DNA of 64,000 nucleotides from JAAYZX01 sp040770645 (GCA_040770645.1 JAXGIS010000002.1:1-64000); one strand, 5' to 3'; numbered from the stretch's first letter, positions 1 to 9,598 are shown. Notes: generated by a model not told the origin, from the letters alone. Numbers and translations: made by a program.

Positions 1-18
1 CTCCTGTGGGATTGCCAT
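1..18 (-). CDS. Start of an unidentified gene, cut by the window edge
   Basis: An ATG at 18-16 follows a good Shine-Dalgarno GGGAGG (minus strand, about 25-30) with a TTGACC spacer. Only six codons (MAIPQE) lie in the window, so the product cannot be named. It is the next gene downstream of fmt in the same direction. The roughly 100 bases between fmt and this start hold no other gene I can support. Confidence 0.35.
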
Positions 19-121
19 GGTCAACCTCCCTGCATGGTGCGGCGACAAGCCACCGTTGACGAGGAGCGGAGCCCAACGGCCCCCGGCGCCCGACGCTGCA
101 GTATCCGTGAGCCCAACACCA

Positions 122-1102
122 TCAGCCGGCCTCGGCTTCGGGTACCTGCACGCAATCGGGCAGCCTCCCACCGTAGCCACAGAGGAACTCGGCGTGACCC
201 ATGACCCCACGACCTGCGGGTTGTACGGCCAGTATCTCCAGCGCACCCGAGCCGCAGCCCACGAACAACCTCCCGCGCGCTCCACGGCTGTGCGCGAGCC
301 TGCCGGGCCGGTCCCACACCCGAAGCGCGGCCTCAGGAACGCGAGCATCCTCCTCGTCCAACCAAGGCCATGTGCGCCACACACGCAACGTGAGCCCCTC
401 GGCCCGCATCTCGGCCGCCGTATCCGGCACCAGCGCCCGCACCAGATTGTGGCACGCCAGGGCCGGCAGCCGCAGATCCAGCGTTCTGTCGGCCGCCGTC
501 ACCTTGGGGGCGTAAGTACTCTGGTCCGGTTGGTCCTGCCATACGACCGTGCCGTCGACAGTGGCCTGCAGCACTCTGTCCATGGCCAGTGCTCCCAGCA
601 GGGCCAGCGCGCGGCCAACCGAGGCCCCATCGTCCCAGAGATTGATGGAGAGACTCACTCTCGCCGCCACCGGGCCTGCATCCAGGGGCTCGATGATACG
701 CATGATGCTGACCCCGGTGGTCTGCTCTCCGTTCCTCAGTGCCCAATGGATGGGAGCCGCCCCCCGATACGCCGGCAGCAGCGAGGCGTGCACGTTGATG
801 CAAGGGAGGGCATCCAGCAAATCGGCGCGAAGCAACTGACCAAAGGCAGCCACCACCAGGCAGTCCACCCGCGCCGCACCCAGCGAGCCTATAACCTCGC
901 CGCTGTTGATGTCGGGCGGCGTGAGCACGGAAAGGCCGGCCTCGGCCGCCGCCAAGGACACCGGGGATTCGCTCACCTTCCGACCCCTTCCCCGCGGACG
1001 GGCCGGCTGAGAGACGACCAACTCCGGGCGACGGCCGAGGCTCAGCAGGTCACGCAGAACCCAGGCGCCAAACTCAGGAGTGCCGGCGAAGGCGAATCTC
1101 AC
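122..1102 (-). CDS. fmt: Methionyl-tRNA formyltransferase
   Basis: Formylates the amino group of Met-tRNA(fMet) using 10-formyl-THF, before initiation. The intact 326-residue frame has the usual family length. It opens with RFAFAGTPEFGAWVL (formyl-transferase Rossmann start), carries the substrate motif NVHASLLPAYRGAAPIHWAL near residue 110 and the following conserved Asp in IEPLDAGPVA, and ends with a C-terminal beta-barrel domain. The GTG start at 1102 is chosen because it overlaps the def stop as GTGA and gives the conserved N-terminus. It is translationally coupled to def, the deformylase that later removes the formyl group, as in many bacteria. Confidence 0.93.
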   Translation of the reverse strand: MRFAFAGTPEFGAWVLRDLLSLGRRPELVVSQPARPRGRGRKVSESPVSLAAAEAGLSVLTPPDINSGEVIGSLGAARVDCLVVAAFGQLLRADLLDALPCINVHASLLPAYRGAAPIHWALRNGEQTTGVSIMRIIEPLDAGPVAARVSLSINLWDDGASVGRALALLGALAMDRVLQATVDGTVVWQDQPDQSTYAPKVTAADRTLDLRLPALACHNLVRALVPDTAAEMRAEGLTLRVWRTWPWLDEEDARVPEAALRVWDRPGRLAHSRGARGRLFVGCGSGALEILAVQPAGRGVMGHAEFLCGYGGRLPDCVQVPEAEAG

Positions 1103-1609
1103 CGCGTGGGCCGCTCGCCCGCTTCTTGGGCCGTCCGGCGCTCCTTGAGTACACGCCTGCGTTCCTCGGCGCTGGTACGATCCAATATGAGCACCCCATC
1201 CAGATGATCGATCTCGTGCTGCATGATACGTGCCATAAGAGCCGTGGCCTTGCACGTGATGGGGGTTGCCTTCCAGGTCGCAGGCCTCAGCCACCACGCG
1301 TTCGGCCCGAGGCACTTCCACCGTGAAACCGGGCACCGACAGGCAACCCTCCGACTCAGCCTGCACTTCGGCCGATCTCTCAGTGATGACTGGGTTGACG
1401 AAGGCCAGTGGCTCGCCCGTCTCGGTGCCGCCACACGAACAGCCTCTTGAGTACACCCACCTGAGACGACGCCGCCAGTCCGATACCCTCAGCTTCATCC
1501 ATGACTTCGAGCATAGCTTCGGCCAAAGCACGAAGCTTAGCGTCAAACTGCGTCACTTCGTGCACCGCTCGCGCAGTACCGGGTCTCCCATTGTCCTTAT
1601 CTCGTACAC
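1099..1609 (-). CDS. def: Peptide deformylase (frame broken)
   Basis: Metal hydrolase that removes N-formyl groups from nascent proteins. All three signature motifs are present but in different frames: the GIGLAA..Q motif (GIGLAASSQVGVLKRL), EGCLSVPG, and the metal motif QHEIDHLDG. The N-terminus reads VYEIRTMGDPVLRE from GTG at 1609, behind a GAGAGGGC Shine-Dalgarno. Frame changes fall near 1565, 1430 and 1265. The stop overlaps the fmt start (GTGA). Because the gene is essential and its motifs are intact, I read the breaks as sequence errors rather than decay. An in-frame GTG at 1642, just after the priA stop, is an alternative start. Confidence 0.8.
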
Positions 1610-1644
1610 GGCCGCCCTCTCAAGTCCTGGGGCTGCTGCCACCG

Positions 1645-3845
1645 TTACATGAACCATTCCGGGTCAACGTCCACCATAAGATCGACCCCTCGGCGAAGGA
1701 GTGCGGCGCGTAAGTTGGACAGGTGCTCCCGCAGCCGCGACGGGGTGCATCCGTCTTGGGGCAACACCACCACAACACCTGCCGGCGTTCGCGCTCCCCG
1801 AATGCGCGGTAGCTGTGTTGGGCCCCACGGCTGCCCGCTGCTCCCCAGCCCAGCCCACCAGGGAGTCCATCACCAAGCGAGCCGCCCCATCCATCCGCGC
1901 GCCTTTCCCGGCCAGCACAACCCTGACCAGCATGGTGGCCGGCGGGAACCCAAGACGCCGACGCTCATCCACCCGGCGGTAAAACGCCCGCTCCTCGCCT
2001 TGTACGGCCATTCCTAATGCACGGCGAATCGGGATTCCAGGTCTGCACCAGCGCCCTACCCGGTGCACCTCTGCGCCCTGCCCGCCCGCACACCTGACGG
2101 AGCAACTGGAACGTTCGCTCGGCTGCTCGGAAGTCGGGGAGATAGAGGCCGAGAGTCTGCATCCACCACCACCACCAAATCGACCCGGGAAATCGTGGCC
2201 CTTGGCCACCATCTGGGAACCCAGGAGGACTCCCGGCGCCGAGCGCGCAAGGTGTGGAGGGTGGCGCGCCCGGTTCCGACTTACGGCTACGTCCGAGTCC
2301 AGACGGAATATGCGATCCTCGGGCAGGAAGCGGCTCACTTCCTCCTCCACGCCTTGTGTGCCCACCACGGTCAGCCAAGGCCGCCGAACCGCAGACCGAA
2401 CACAAGGGCTCGGCCGGTCGGCGGTACCTGCAGTGATGACAGACCAATACCCCTCCCACCGCTACGCGGCGCGCGATGCAGCGTCAGTGAGATGTCGCAT
2501 CTGGGACACATCACCACGTGACCGCACTCGGGCAGAAGAGATATGCGGAGTGCCCCCGTCGGTTGACCAGCAGAACCGCCTGCCGGCCCGCCGCCAGCGT
2601 CTGCCGCAGACAATGGGCCGCACGGGGTGACAGCACGCTGCCGCCACCTCGGCGCCGCATGTCCACCACCTCTACCTCAGGGGACCTCTCCCCCGGTGGG
2701 CCGGATCTGGAGGCGAAGCGTCTTGCGGCTCTCCACCAGTGTCTCCAAGCGAGGAGTGGCCGTACCTTCCAGCAGCAACGCGCCGTGGCGTTGAAGTGCG
2801 CCAGCGGGCAACCCAGCGAGCCTGGTATCTGGGTTCCTCTTCGTTCTTGTAGAGGAGTCGTGGGACTCATCGATGATGATGAGACCCAATCGTGGAACCC
2901 GTGCGAAAACGGCCGACCGCGCTCCGATGACAACGGGAGATCGCCCGCTCTCAGCCCGACGAGCGCTCTGGCTCGGGCCGCAGGGCCAAGCCGCTGTGAA
3001 CAACGGATACCACCCCGGTCCCAGCGCCTGCTCGAAATACCGCTGCAAAGCGTCCGGTCAGTGCGATCTCGGGAACCAACACGATGGCACCCCGACCCCT
3101 ACGAATGGTTTCAGCGCAGCAGGCCCAAATAGACCTCGGTCTTGCCGCTGCCCGTGACCCCCCACAGGAGCGCGCGTGCGCGGCCACGCCGTCCTTCAGG
3201 GCCGTCTGCAACCAAGTGAGCGCGCGGCTCTGCTCTGCCGTCGGCGCACGGTGGCTTGCGGCCGCAACACCGCGTCGTCCCCCATCGACGGTTGCCTCAT
3301 GCAGCTCGCTGCGCTGCTCCAAGTCCGCCACCCCCTTCTTAACCAGGGCGTTGAGCAGGGCCCGTGTGCAGCCCAACGCTCTGCAGGCGTCGGCCACGCT
3401 CATCCCCCCTGGAGGCAGAGCCGCCCATACCACCCGTTGCCGTGCGGTCAGAGGCTCATCCGGCACTGCTCCCCGGCGGGGGTGATCCACCCCCACTCTG
3501 CGCCCCCCGCCCACCGCTTCCGGCAATCGAGCGGCCGCGCTCACGGCAAGCAGGGCCGCCCCCAGTGCGGTGCAGTACTGTTGGGCCAGGGCGCGGGCCG
3601 TTCGAACTCCTCCGGGGTAACCGTGGCCGCACGAGGACTTCGTGTATGCGCCGCAATCGGTGGCCGTGGCCGCCGGCCTGATGCTCCCATCGCTCGGCCC
3701 CGTGACCACCCCCAACACCACACGCGACCACCGAAGGGAACGCGCACCAAACCACCGATTTCGATGGGGGGTCCGGATTCGGGGGAAGATAATCGAAATC
3801 ACGGTCGCTCAGCGACCGCACCGCCAGTAGGGCACCACCTGCCAC
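1645..3845 (-). CDS. priA: Primosomal replication-restart helicase PriA (frame broken)
   Basis: SF2 helicase that reloads the replisome at stalled forks. The length (about 733 codons) suits the family. The N-terminal DNA-binding domain starts near SLSDRDFDYLPP. Fragments of the helicase core include the DESHDSS box and GALLLEGTATPRLETL. Two zinc-binding clusters are visible (PECGHVVMCPRCDISLTLHR; CHHCRYRRP...CSVCGSAAL), then GSQMVAKGHDFPG and LLRQVCGRAGR. The C-terminus VDVDPEWFM stops at 1645. At least seven frame changes occur along the gene. The GTG start at 3845 is tentative. It lies between metK and def in a run of minus-strand genes. Confidence 0.82.
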
Positions 3846-3898
3846 GCCACTGGGTCGGGATGCGGCCCCGGGGCGGGCGCCGCCGGGGCTCTCCTCCT

Positions 3899-5104
3899 CT
3901 ACAGGCCTGCGGCGCGCGCCGCCGCCTTGTCCGTCTTCTCCCACGTGAAGTCGTGGTCCTCTCGTCCGAAATGCCCGTACGCGGCCAGTCTTCTCGTAGA
4001 TGGGCCGCTTGAGATCCCAGATCACGAATGATAGCCGCCGGACGCAGATCGAAGTGCTCCCCCACCAGACGCTCGATGAGCGCCTCCTCCACGTTGGTGC
4101 CGCAGCAGTGCACCATCACACTCACCGGGCGCGCCACGCCGATGGCGTAGGCCACCTGCACTTCGCAGCGGGGAAGCCAGTCTCGCCGCCACCACGTTCT
4201 TGGCCACATAGCGGGTGCATAGGTGCCGGAGCGGTCGACCTTGCTGGGGTCTTTGCCCGAGAACGCGCCGCCGCCGTGCCCACCGAAACCCCCGTAAGTA
4301 TCCACGATGATCTTCCGACCCGTGAGGCCGGTATCCCCCATGGGACCGCCCACCACGAACTTGCCGGTGGGGTTCACATACAGCTTGGTGTGCTTGAAAT
4401 CTGGGTCCATACAGATCCGGGGGCAGAACGGGCCGGACCACGTGTTCGATGAGGTCGGGGCGCATGAGCGAATCGATGTCTATGCCCTCTTGATGCTGGA
4501 GGGGGACAATACGACAGCCGTGATGAACTGCGGTCGGCCGTCACGATAACGAATCGTGACCTGGCTCTTGCCGTCGGGACGCAGATACGGCAGCAGACCG
4601 GCCCGCCGCACCTCCAGACGAGCGGTGACAGAGACGATGCGCCAAGAGGATGGGCATGGGCATGAGCTCAGGCGTGTCTTCGCACGCATATCCGAAGACC
4701 AGCTGGTCCGCCACCCGCGCCCTGGCTGTCGAGGATATCGTCGTCGCCGGGGTCTGTGCGCATCTCGAGGGCGCGCTTCACCCCTGAGCAATATCGGGTG
4801 ATTGCTCGTCTATAGACGTGAGAATGCCGCAGGTCTCATAGTCGAACCCAAATTTGGCCCGCGTATAGCCGATGCGCTCAATGGTTCGCCGCACCACGGT
4901 TGGGATGTCGACGTAACCCGACGTCGTCAGCTCTCCCGACACCACGACCAGACCGGTGGTGATGAGGGTCTCGCAGGCCACGCGACCTTCGCGGTCTTCC
5001 GCCAATACCGCATCCAGCACGGCGTCGGATATCTGGTCGGCCATCTTGTCCGGATGCCCTTCGCTGACCGATTCCGAGGTAAAAAGGAACTCATCGTTTC
5101 GCAC
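3899..5104 (-). CDS. metK: S-adenosylmethionine synthetase (frame broken)
   Basis: Makes SAM from methionine and ATP. The N-terminus reads FLFTSESVSEGHPDKMADQ (methionine/ATP site); later GGFGGHGGGAFSGKDPSKVD (phosphate-binding loop) and the C-terminal RPAAIIRDL...RPIYEKT are seen in other frames. About 402 codons fits the family. GTG at 5104 is preferred over ATG at 5140 because GGAGGCGCGAGAAC puts a Shine-Dalgarno eight bases upstream and gives the conserved start. Frame changes cluster between about 4790 and 3900. The stop TAG at 3899 is followed by AGGAGGAG, probably the priA ribosome-binding site. Confidence 0.85.
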
Positions 5105-5283
5105 GTTCTCGCGCCTCCGCGTTACCGGGTTGGTGATCATGTATGCTTCATTGGTTGGACTCGGCTCAAGCCGCCATCGAGCCGGGGATGGCGAACGCCA
5201 TCGGTTTCACCCGGGGTCAACAGCACGACCGTGTCCACGGCAAGGGACACCGATTCACTGCCAGTGTTACCCTATCAAACCAT
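5105..5283 (-). promoter_or_regulatory. Structured 5' leader of metK, riboswitch candidate
   Basis: The transcript from the promoter at 5290-5319 would have a leader of about 180 nt. Seen in the sequence: a long-range pairing of 5266-5281 with 5203-5221 (GGTTT/AAACC and GGGT/ACCC), and two hairpins inside it, 5231-5250 (GTGTCC/GGACAC) and 5247-5267 (ACACTG/CGGTGT), which share four bases and so exclude each other. Two further hairpins lie near the start codon (GATGGC/GCCATC and CGGCTC/GAGCCG). I do not see the consensus of SAM-I, SAM-II, SAM-III, SAM-IV or SAH riboswitches. A SAM-sensing role is inference from position only. Confidence 0.4.
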
Positions 5284-5289
5284 CGTCCC

Positions 5290-5319
5290 ATTGTAGCCGG
5301 ACGGCGTGACGCACAACAA
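5290..5319 (-). promoter_or_regulatory. Promoter of metK
   Basis: A -35 TTGTTG (5319-5314) and -10 TACAAT (5295-5290) are separated by 18 bases on the minus strand, predicting a start near 5283. It overlaps the region just upstream of the divergent acetyltransferase gene at 5335. Confidence 0.5.
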
Positions 5320-5334
5320 CAAGGATGGGGCCTC

Positions 5335-5796
5335 GTGGAATACGATTTGCGACAGGCCATGGTGAGGGATGTCCCCCAGATGCAGAAACTGGTCAACTGG
5401 TGGGCGAAACAGGGCGCTATGCTTCCCCGCTCGCTCCACTCTCTCTATGAGCACATACGCGATTACACAGTGGCTGTGGAGAACGGGCGGGTGATCGGCT
5501 GTGTGTCTCTCCACGTTTCGTGGGAGGACCTGGCCGAGATCCGCACACTGGCGGTAGCGGCCGACTACCACGAGAAGGGCATCGGCCGCGCTCTGGTACA
5601 GGAAGCCCTACAGGACGCCAAGCGCCTCGGCCTCACCCATATCTTCGTTCTGACTTATGTACCCGGGTTCTTCGGGACCATGGGTTTTCAAACCGTCAAC
5701 AAAGGCGATTTACCCCAGAAGATCTGGCAGGATTGCGTGCACTGTCCCCACTTCCCGGACTGCGACGAAACGGCCATGACTCTAGACCTCGATTAG
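5335..5796 (+). CDS. argA: GNAT acetyltransferase, short ArgA-type (N-acetylglutamate synthase-like)
   Basis: A 153-residue GNAT protein. Acetyl-CoA loop motif: YHEKGIGRALVQEAL near residue 80, preceded by the beta strand EIRTLAVAADY. The tail GFFGTMGFQTVNKGDLPQK and then CVHCPHFPDCDE is characteristic of the short N-acetylglutamate synthases that start arginine synthesis in bacteria lacking bifunctional ArgJ activity. The GTG start at 5335 follows AAGGATGGGG and matches the domain start; the frame is open further upstream but runs through the metK leader. It is divergent from metK with no arginine genes nearby, so the substrate assignment is by family only. Confidence 0.7.
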   Translation: MEYDLRQAMVRDVPQMQKLVNWWAKQGAMLPRSLHSLYEHIRDYTVAVENGRVIGCVSLHVSWEDLAEIRTLAVAADYHEKGIGRALVQEALQDAKRLGLTHIFVLTYVPGFFGTMGFQTVNKGDLPQKIWQDCVHCPHFPDCDETAMTLDLD

Positions 5797-5850
5797 GATG
5801 CGAGGCCAACACCGAGCGCAGAGGCCGAGGAGGAGCCGGACCCATCGCGC

Positions 5851-5866
5851 GGACTGACAGCAGTCC
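5851..5866. other. Small hairpin between convergent genes
   Basis: GGACTG-ACAG-CAGTCC, a six-pair stem with a four-base loop, sits between the convergent ends of the acetyltransferase (5796) and the glycosidase-like gene (5924). No T tract follows on either strand, so a terminator role is weak. Confidence 0.25.
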
Positions 5867-5923
5867 AGCCAGCGTCGCGCCGGCCGAGTCGCCGGCTCCC
5901 GGCTCACCGACCCCACCGCCGGC

Positions 5924-7195
5924 CTACTGCGAACGCAGGGCTCCTTCGTGATACTTGAGAAAAGGATCCCATAGTATCCACTCGCTGTAACCCTGCTGCT
6001 CCACGGCCTCGATCTGCGCTTTGACTTCAGCCACTCCGTAGGAACTGGGAAAGTCGAAGTCCTGGAGCCAGGGGCGGTAGAGGGCGCCGTTGCCCGAAAA
6101 ACGCCGGGTGGCGTCCTTGGTGGCGAAGGTGACGGTGTCGTAGGGGTTGGTGTCCGGGTTGTTGATGCCGTAGGACCCGCTCTCGTAATGCGACGGGTAG
6201 ATCATGGGGCAAACGATGTCAACCGACTGACACACCTTCTCGATGCGCTGCCCTATGCCGGCGTCACCTTTCTGGTCCAAAGCGTGTCCGAACACATCGG
6301 CCGACACCCACGCGCCCAGGGGGTGCAGGCGTTCCCGGGCGTACTGCAGGAACGCGGCGATAGCGTCCTCTTGAAGACCCGCCTTTCCCGGATACACGGC
6401 ATCGGCGATGATGCCGTCGGTGGGGAACCGCACGTAGTCGAACTGGATCTCCCGGAACCCGCGCCGCACGGCGTCCTCGGCCACCTGCACCAGGTACTCC
6501 CACACCTCTCTGTTATACGGGTTGGTGTAGGAGGCGCCGTACCTATCCTTCCACAGGCCGCCGTCTTTGTGTTGCACAGCGAGTTGAGGTGCCTTCTGGG
6601 CCAGCAGCGGATCGTTGAAACACACGATACGGGCAATGGGAAAGATGCCGTGTTCGCGGAGTCTCTCCATAAGAGCTTCTACGTCAGGGATTCTCTTCTC
6701 CCACAGCTTCATCTCCCGCACCATGGCCACATCCGGCTGATAAGCAACATAGCCGGTGGCGTCTTTGACATCGATGACCATGGCGTTGAGTTCAGTGCGG
6801 TCGCAGAGCCCAATCAGGGGGTTGATGTAGTCTTCGATACCCGCCGTCCATGAGGTGACGTATATGCCTTTCACCGGCACGTACGATAGATCTCGCAACG
6901 CGGTGAGATCCACCTTGGGCGGGACGCGCAGGAAATCCAACTCGCCGTAACGCTCCACCACCTCAGGTACGGCCGTACGCGGCTGGCTCCACGGCCAACG
7001 CAGGGTCAACCCCTTACCGCCCGCGATGCCGCTGCCCAGCGCCCAGAAAACCATGAAGCCGATGGCGAAAGCCACTACGCCGCCGGCGAGAACCACGACC
7101 AGCGCCGCCGGAGCTGCGCGCCGGCGGCGCCGAGGCGGTCGACGTGTGTGATAGCGCGGTGAATACCCCGAGGGCCTGCTCCCAACCCTATCCAA
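5924..7195 (-). CDS. Membrane-anchored DUF4015 putative glycoside hydrolase
   Basis: A 423-residue protein. Residues 1-27 are rich in Arg/Pro, followed by one membrane segment at about 28-52 (APAALVVVLAGGVVAFAIGF) and an extracellular domain. The domain begins VPVKGIYVTSWTAG and contains AMVIDVKDATG, REIQFDYVRFPTDG, GAWVSADVFG and VDIVCPMIYPSHY, the succession seen in DUF4015 (GH13-like barrel) proteins, with Asp/Glu at strand ends as expected for a TIM barrel. Substrate is unknown; a cell-wall or exopolysaccharide role is likely. The start is TTG at 7195 without a strong ribosome site, so it is uncertain. It is divergent from a polysaccharide deacetylase, which supports an envelope-polysaccharide function. 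Confidence 0.75.
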   Translation of the reverse strand: MDRVGSRPSGYSPRYHTRRPPRRRRRAAPAALVVVLAGGVVAFAIGFMVFWALGSGIAGGKGLTLRWPWSQPRTAVPEVVERYGELDFLRVPPKVDLTALRDLSYVPVKGIYVTSWTAGIEDYINPLIGLCDRTELNAMVIDVKDATGYVAYQPDVAMVREMKLWEKRIPDVEALMERLREHGIFPIARIVCFNDPLLAQKAPQLAVQHKDGGLWKDRYGASYTNPYNREVWEYLVQVAEDAVRRGFREIQFDYVRFPTDGIIADAVYPGKAGLQEDAIAAFLQYARERLHPLGAWVSADVFGHALDQKGDAGIGQRIEKVCQSVDIVCPMIYPSHYESGSYGINNPDTNPYDTVTFATKDATRRFSGNGALYRPWLQDFDFPSSYGVAEVKAQIEAVEQQGYSEWILWDPFLKYHEGALRSQ

Positions 7196-7315
7196 TGGCT
7201 CTACCCAATGATTCTTCCCACCGCCTTCTCTCCGTCCGGGGTCAACCTCAGGCTGATGGAGCGGGCGTCTTGGCTTCCAATTCCGGCCCGTCTCCCTGGC
7301 CGGTTCTCAGTCACT

Positions 7316-7330
7316 TTGGTATTGTACCAA
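7316..7330. promoter_or_regulatory. Inverted repeat, possible operator
   Basis: TTGGTA-TTG-TACCAA, a perfect 6-base inverted repeat with a 3-base centre, lies five bases upstream of the deacetylase ATG in the divergent intergenic region. It is short enough to arise by chance. Confidence 0.25.
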
Positions 7331-7334
7331 TGCC

Positions 7335-8441
7335 ATGCGCTACGATAAGGTATTCAGATTCCTCCTCTTCGCGTTCATTATAGGTAGTGCGCTGGGCCTG
7401 GTGGGAGGACTGGTCCTGGGAGGGGAGCGTCACGCTTCCGCCCACAGCACCAAGGCCCCCGCAGGCAAGGGCAAAGCCACCACCTCCACCACCGGCGGCG
7501 GACAAGGCCCTGAGCCCATGACTGCAGAGAGGGCAAGAGCCATCGGAGCCAATGAACTGGGCATGGTGCTGGTCGCTCGAGTACCACAAGATCACCAAGC
7601 CCGAAGACCAGAACGCTCCCGAGCCCGACTACTGCCGCAGCGCCCTCCACTTCAAGCAGGACATCGAACTGCTCAAGTCGGAAGGGTATTACCCCATCAC
7701 CGTCAAGGAGTTGGCCACCGGCAACATAGCCATCCCGCCGTGCAAGAGCCCGGTAGTACTCACGTTCGACGACTCCAGCCCGGGCCAATATCGCGTACTG
7801 GAAGACGGCAGCATAGACCCTGAGTGCGCCGTGGGGATCCTGCAGGCCGCGGCCAAGGACGGCACCTGGCCCATGAAGGCATCGTTCTTTGTCCTGCTCG
7901 ACGTCACCCCCCGGACAACATCCTCTTCGGTCAACCAGACCTGCAGCAGGAGAAGATGCGCAACCTGGTCAAGTGGGGCTGTGAGGTGGAAGCCACACCT
8001 ACACACATTTGAACTTCCAGAAATCAACTTCGGACGTCATTCGCAAAGAGCTCGCGCTCTCCAAGCAGAAGATCGAGCAGTTGGTGGGAGGCGATTATCA
8101 GGTATACACGCTGTGCGTGCCCTACGGCGCGCCTACCCTGAAGACGTCTCCATCCTCAGAAGCGGCGAGCACGAAGGGGTCTCCTACGCGTACAAAGCGG
8201 CGCTCGAGGTCGCCGGCGGTCCCAGCTACTCACCGTTTTCCACAAGTTCGACCCCATGCGCATACTGCGCATAGAAGTGCAGCACGACGCCCTCAAGCGC
8301 GCAGTGGACAACCTCAAGAAGAACCCGGACCTGCGTTACATATCGGACGGCGATCCAGCGGTTGTCTCAGTGCCCGCCTCCACTTCCGAGAAGCTGGGCA
8401 ACCTCGCCGACAAGCTTGGCCGCCCCGTGATCACCTACTAA
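7335..8441 (+). CDS. Secreted polysaccharide deacetylase family protein (frame broken)
   Basis: The N-terminus has a signal or anchor segment (FLLFAFIIGSALGLVGGLVLG) and then a Ser/Thr/Gly linker. NodB-fold pieces follow in successive frames: YYPITVKELATG, the metal Asp motif VVLTFDDSSPGQY, the region that should read as an S/THxxxxH histidine motif around 7985-8005 (damaged by a frame change), then VYTLCVPYGA, and the C-terminus DGDPAVVSVPASTSEKL. Frame changes near 7560, 7910, 8005, 8140 and 8245. About 369 codons. It probably removes acetyl groups from peptidoglycan or an exopolysaccharide; the substrate cannot be told from sequence. Repeated breaks suggest sequence error, but decay is possible in this non-essential gene. 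Confidence 0.7.
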
Positions 8442-8453
8442 ACCGGCCGGTCA

Positions 8454-8669
8454 CTAGATGGGCCGCAGTACGGGCGCGCCATCCTCCAACTGGACCTCCA
8501 ACTGGGCGCCGCAGAGGCCGCACTCCACGTGCTGCCCGGCTGCGGTCTCCGAGCCCACGTGGAGGGTAACGTGGCATACGGGGCACTTGGCGTCAATTTC
8601 CGGCTCCGCACCCATCAGCGGCTGCTTCACGCCGGCGTATTCCCACAACGGATCGTACTTCTTGCCCAA
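8454..8669 (-). CDS. Small zinc-ribbon protein
   Basis: 71 residues with a C-x2-C-x17-C-x2-C ribbon (CPVC...CGLC) and the C-terminus EVQLEDGAPVLRPI. The start is TTG at 8669, supported by GAGGAG six bases upstream, which is why I call this strand and not the overlapping plus-strand frames. No family name recognised; probably a small metal-binding or nucleic-acid-binding protein. It sits between the convergent end of the deacetylase (8441) and the divergent lipoprotein gene. Confidence 0.6.
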   Translation of the reverse strand: MGKKYDPLWEYAGVKQPLMGAEPEIDAKCPVCHVTLHVGSETAAGQHVECGLCGAQLEVQLEDGAPVLRPI

Positions 8670-8761
8670 TGTGCGCTCCTCAGCATCCTAGTCGTCGCTC
8701 CGGCGGCCAGAGTGTCTCACATCGGGGCGACCTCGCTCAAGGGCTGAGCCATCACGGCCGA

Positions 8762-9598
8762 GTGCGGCGCCGGATACTGCGCCGGCAATCACTGCGGAAC
8801 CTGCTGCGCCACACCGCATTGCTGACGCTGGCCGTAGCGTGGGCGGGATTGGCGCTGACCGTCGCCGCTTGCGGACCCACTGCGCAGGTGTCCACATCTT
8901 CCACGCCCACATCGACAGATCCCACCTGCGCAGCTACCGCTCCCCCTACGACGCAGACAGGGTCATCCACCGCCGCCCTCGGCCGCGCCTTCACCATCAT
9001 GGCGGCTGCGCCGTCGTACGCGTTCACCATGATCACCTGGGAGATCACTGAACAAGAACCACAGATTCTGGTGCAGACAGATGGGGTACGGGTCTCGCCC
9101 TGGACGGCGCTGCGCGTACGGGCGGGAGTGGACGGCCCCGAGGCCGACATCGTCTACACCGACGGTGGGGCCGCGGGCCGCGAGGCCGGCCAGGTCTGGA
9201 TGCCTATCGCGGCCTTGTTCGAGTCTTCGACCTGGCTGCAGGGACTCCCCCTGGAAAGCGAGCTCATCCCTAAGGATCTCATCGCAAAGGTCACGGCCGC
9301 CGCCGAACCGATTGATCCCACCCTCACGTTACGGCCGCCGGCGCCGCCGGCTCCCTCCGAGGCGCCTCGGGCATTCACGTGGAGCCACCCCCTGGTGACC
9401 GAAGCCCGCGTTGACGCAGAAGTATCCACCACTGTGTGGCTCAACCGCGCCGGATGGATTCTGCGCCTGGATCGCGAGACCGTACCTCAAGACCCGGCCG
9501 CGGGGTTGCGACACACCTACACGGTAGTGGAGTTCTCGCGACCGGCCGACCCCGATTTGGTCCTCCCGGTGACCGGGTTCGAGACGTTCGTGATGTGA
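8762..9598 (+). CDS. Putative lipoprotein
   Basis: From GTG at 8762 the protein has Arg-rich positive residues, a hydrophobic segment and a lipobox ALTVAAC with the acylated Cys about 31 residues in. A Ser/Thr/Pro linker follows, then a roughly 230-residue beta-rich domain (for example FTMITWEITEQEPQILVQTD and TVWLNRAGWILRLDRETV). The fold resembles LolA/LppX-like lipoproteins that bind lipid, but I cannot confirm this. The start is uncertain because the frame is open to 8669 and no strong ribosome site is visible. The stop overlaps the lipB start (GTGA), so the two are probably co-transcribed. Confidence 0.65.
   Translation: MRRRILRRQSLRNLLRHTALLTLAVAWAGLALTVAACGPTAQVSTSSTPTSTDPTCAATAPPTTQTGSSTAALGRAFTIMAAAPSYAFTMITWEITEQEPQILVQTDGVRVSPWTALRVRAGVDGPEADIVYTDGGAAGREAGQVWMPIAALFESSTWLQGLPLESELIPKDLIAKVTAAAEPIDPTLTLRPPAPPAPSEAPRAFTWSHPLVTEARVDAEVSTTVWLNRAGWILRLDRETVPQDPAAGLRHTYTVVEFSRPADPDLVLPVTGFETFVM

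Noticed and set aside
17..1207. A 396-codon plus-strand frame opposite fmt/def
   Set aside because: fmt is intact on the minus strand with all motifs; the plus-strand product has no recognisable feature.
5105..5283. A known SAM riboswitch upstream of metK
   Set aside because: I could not find the conserved cores of SAM-I, SAM-II, SAM-III, SAM-IV or SAH classes by eye; reported as an unclassified leader.
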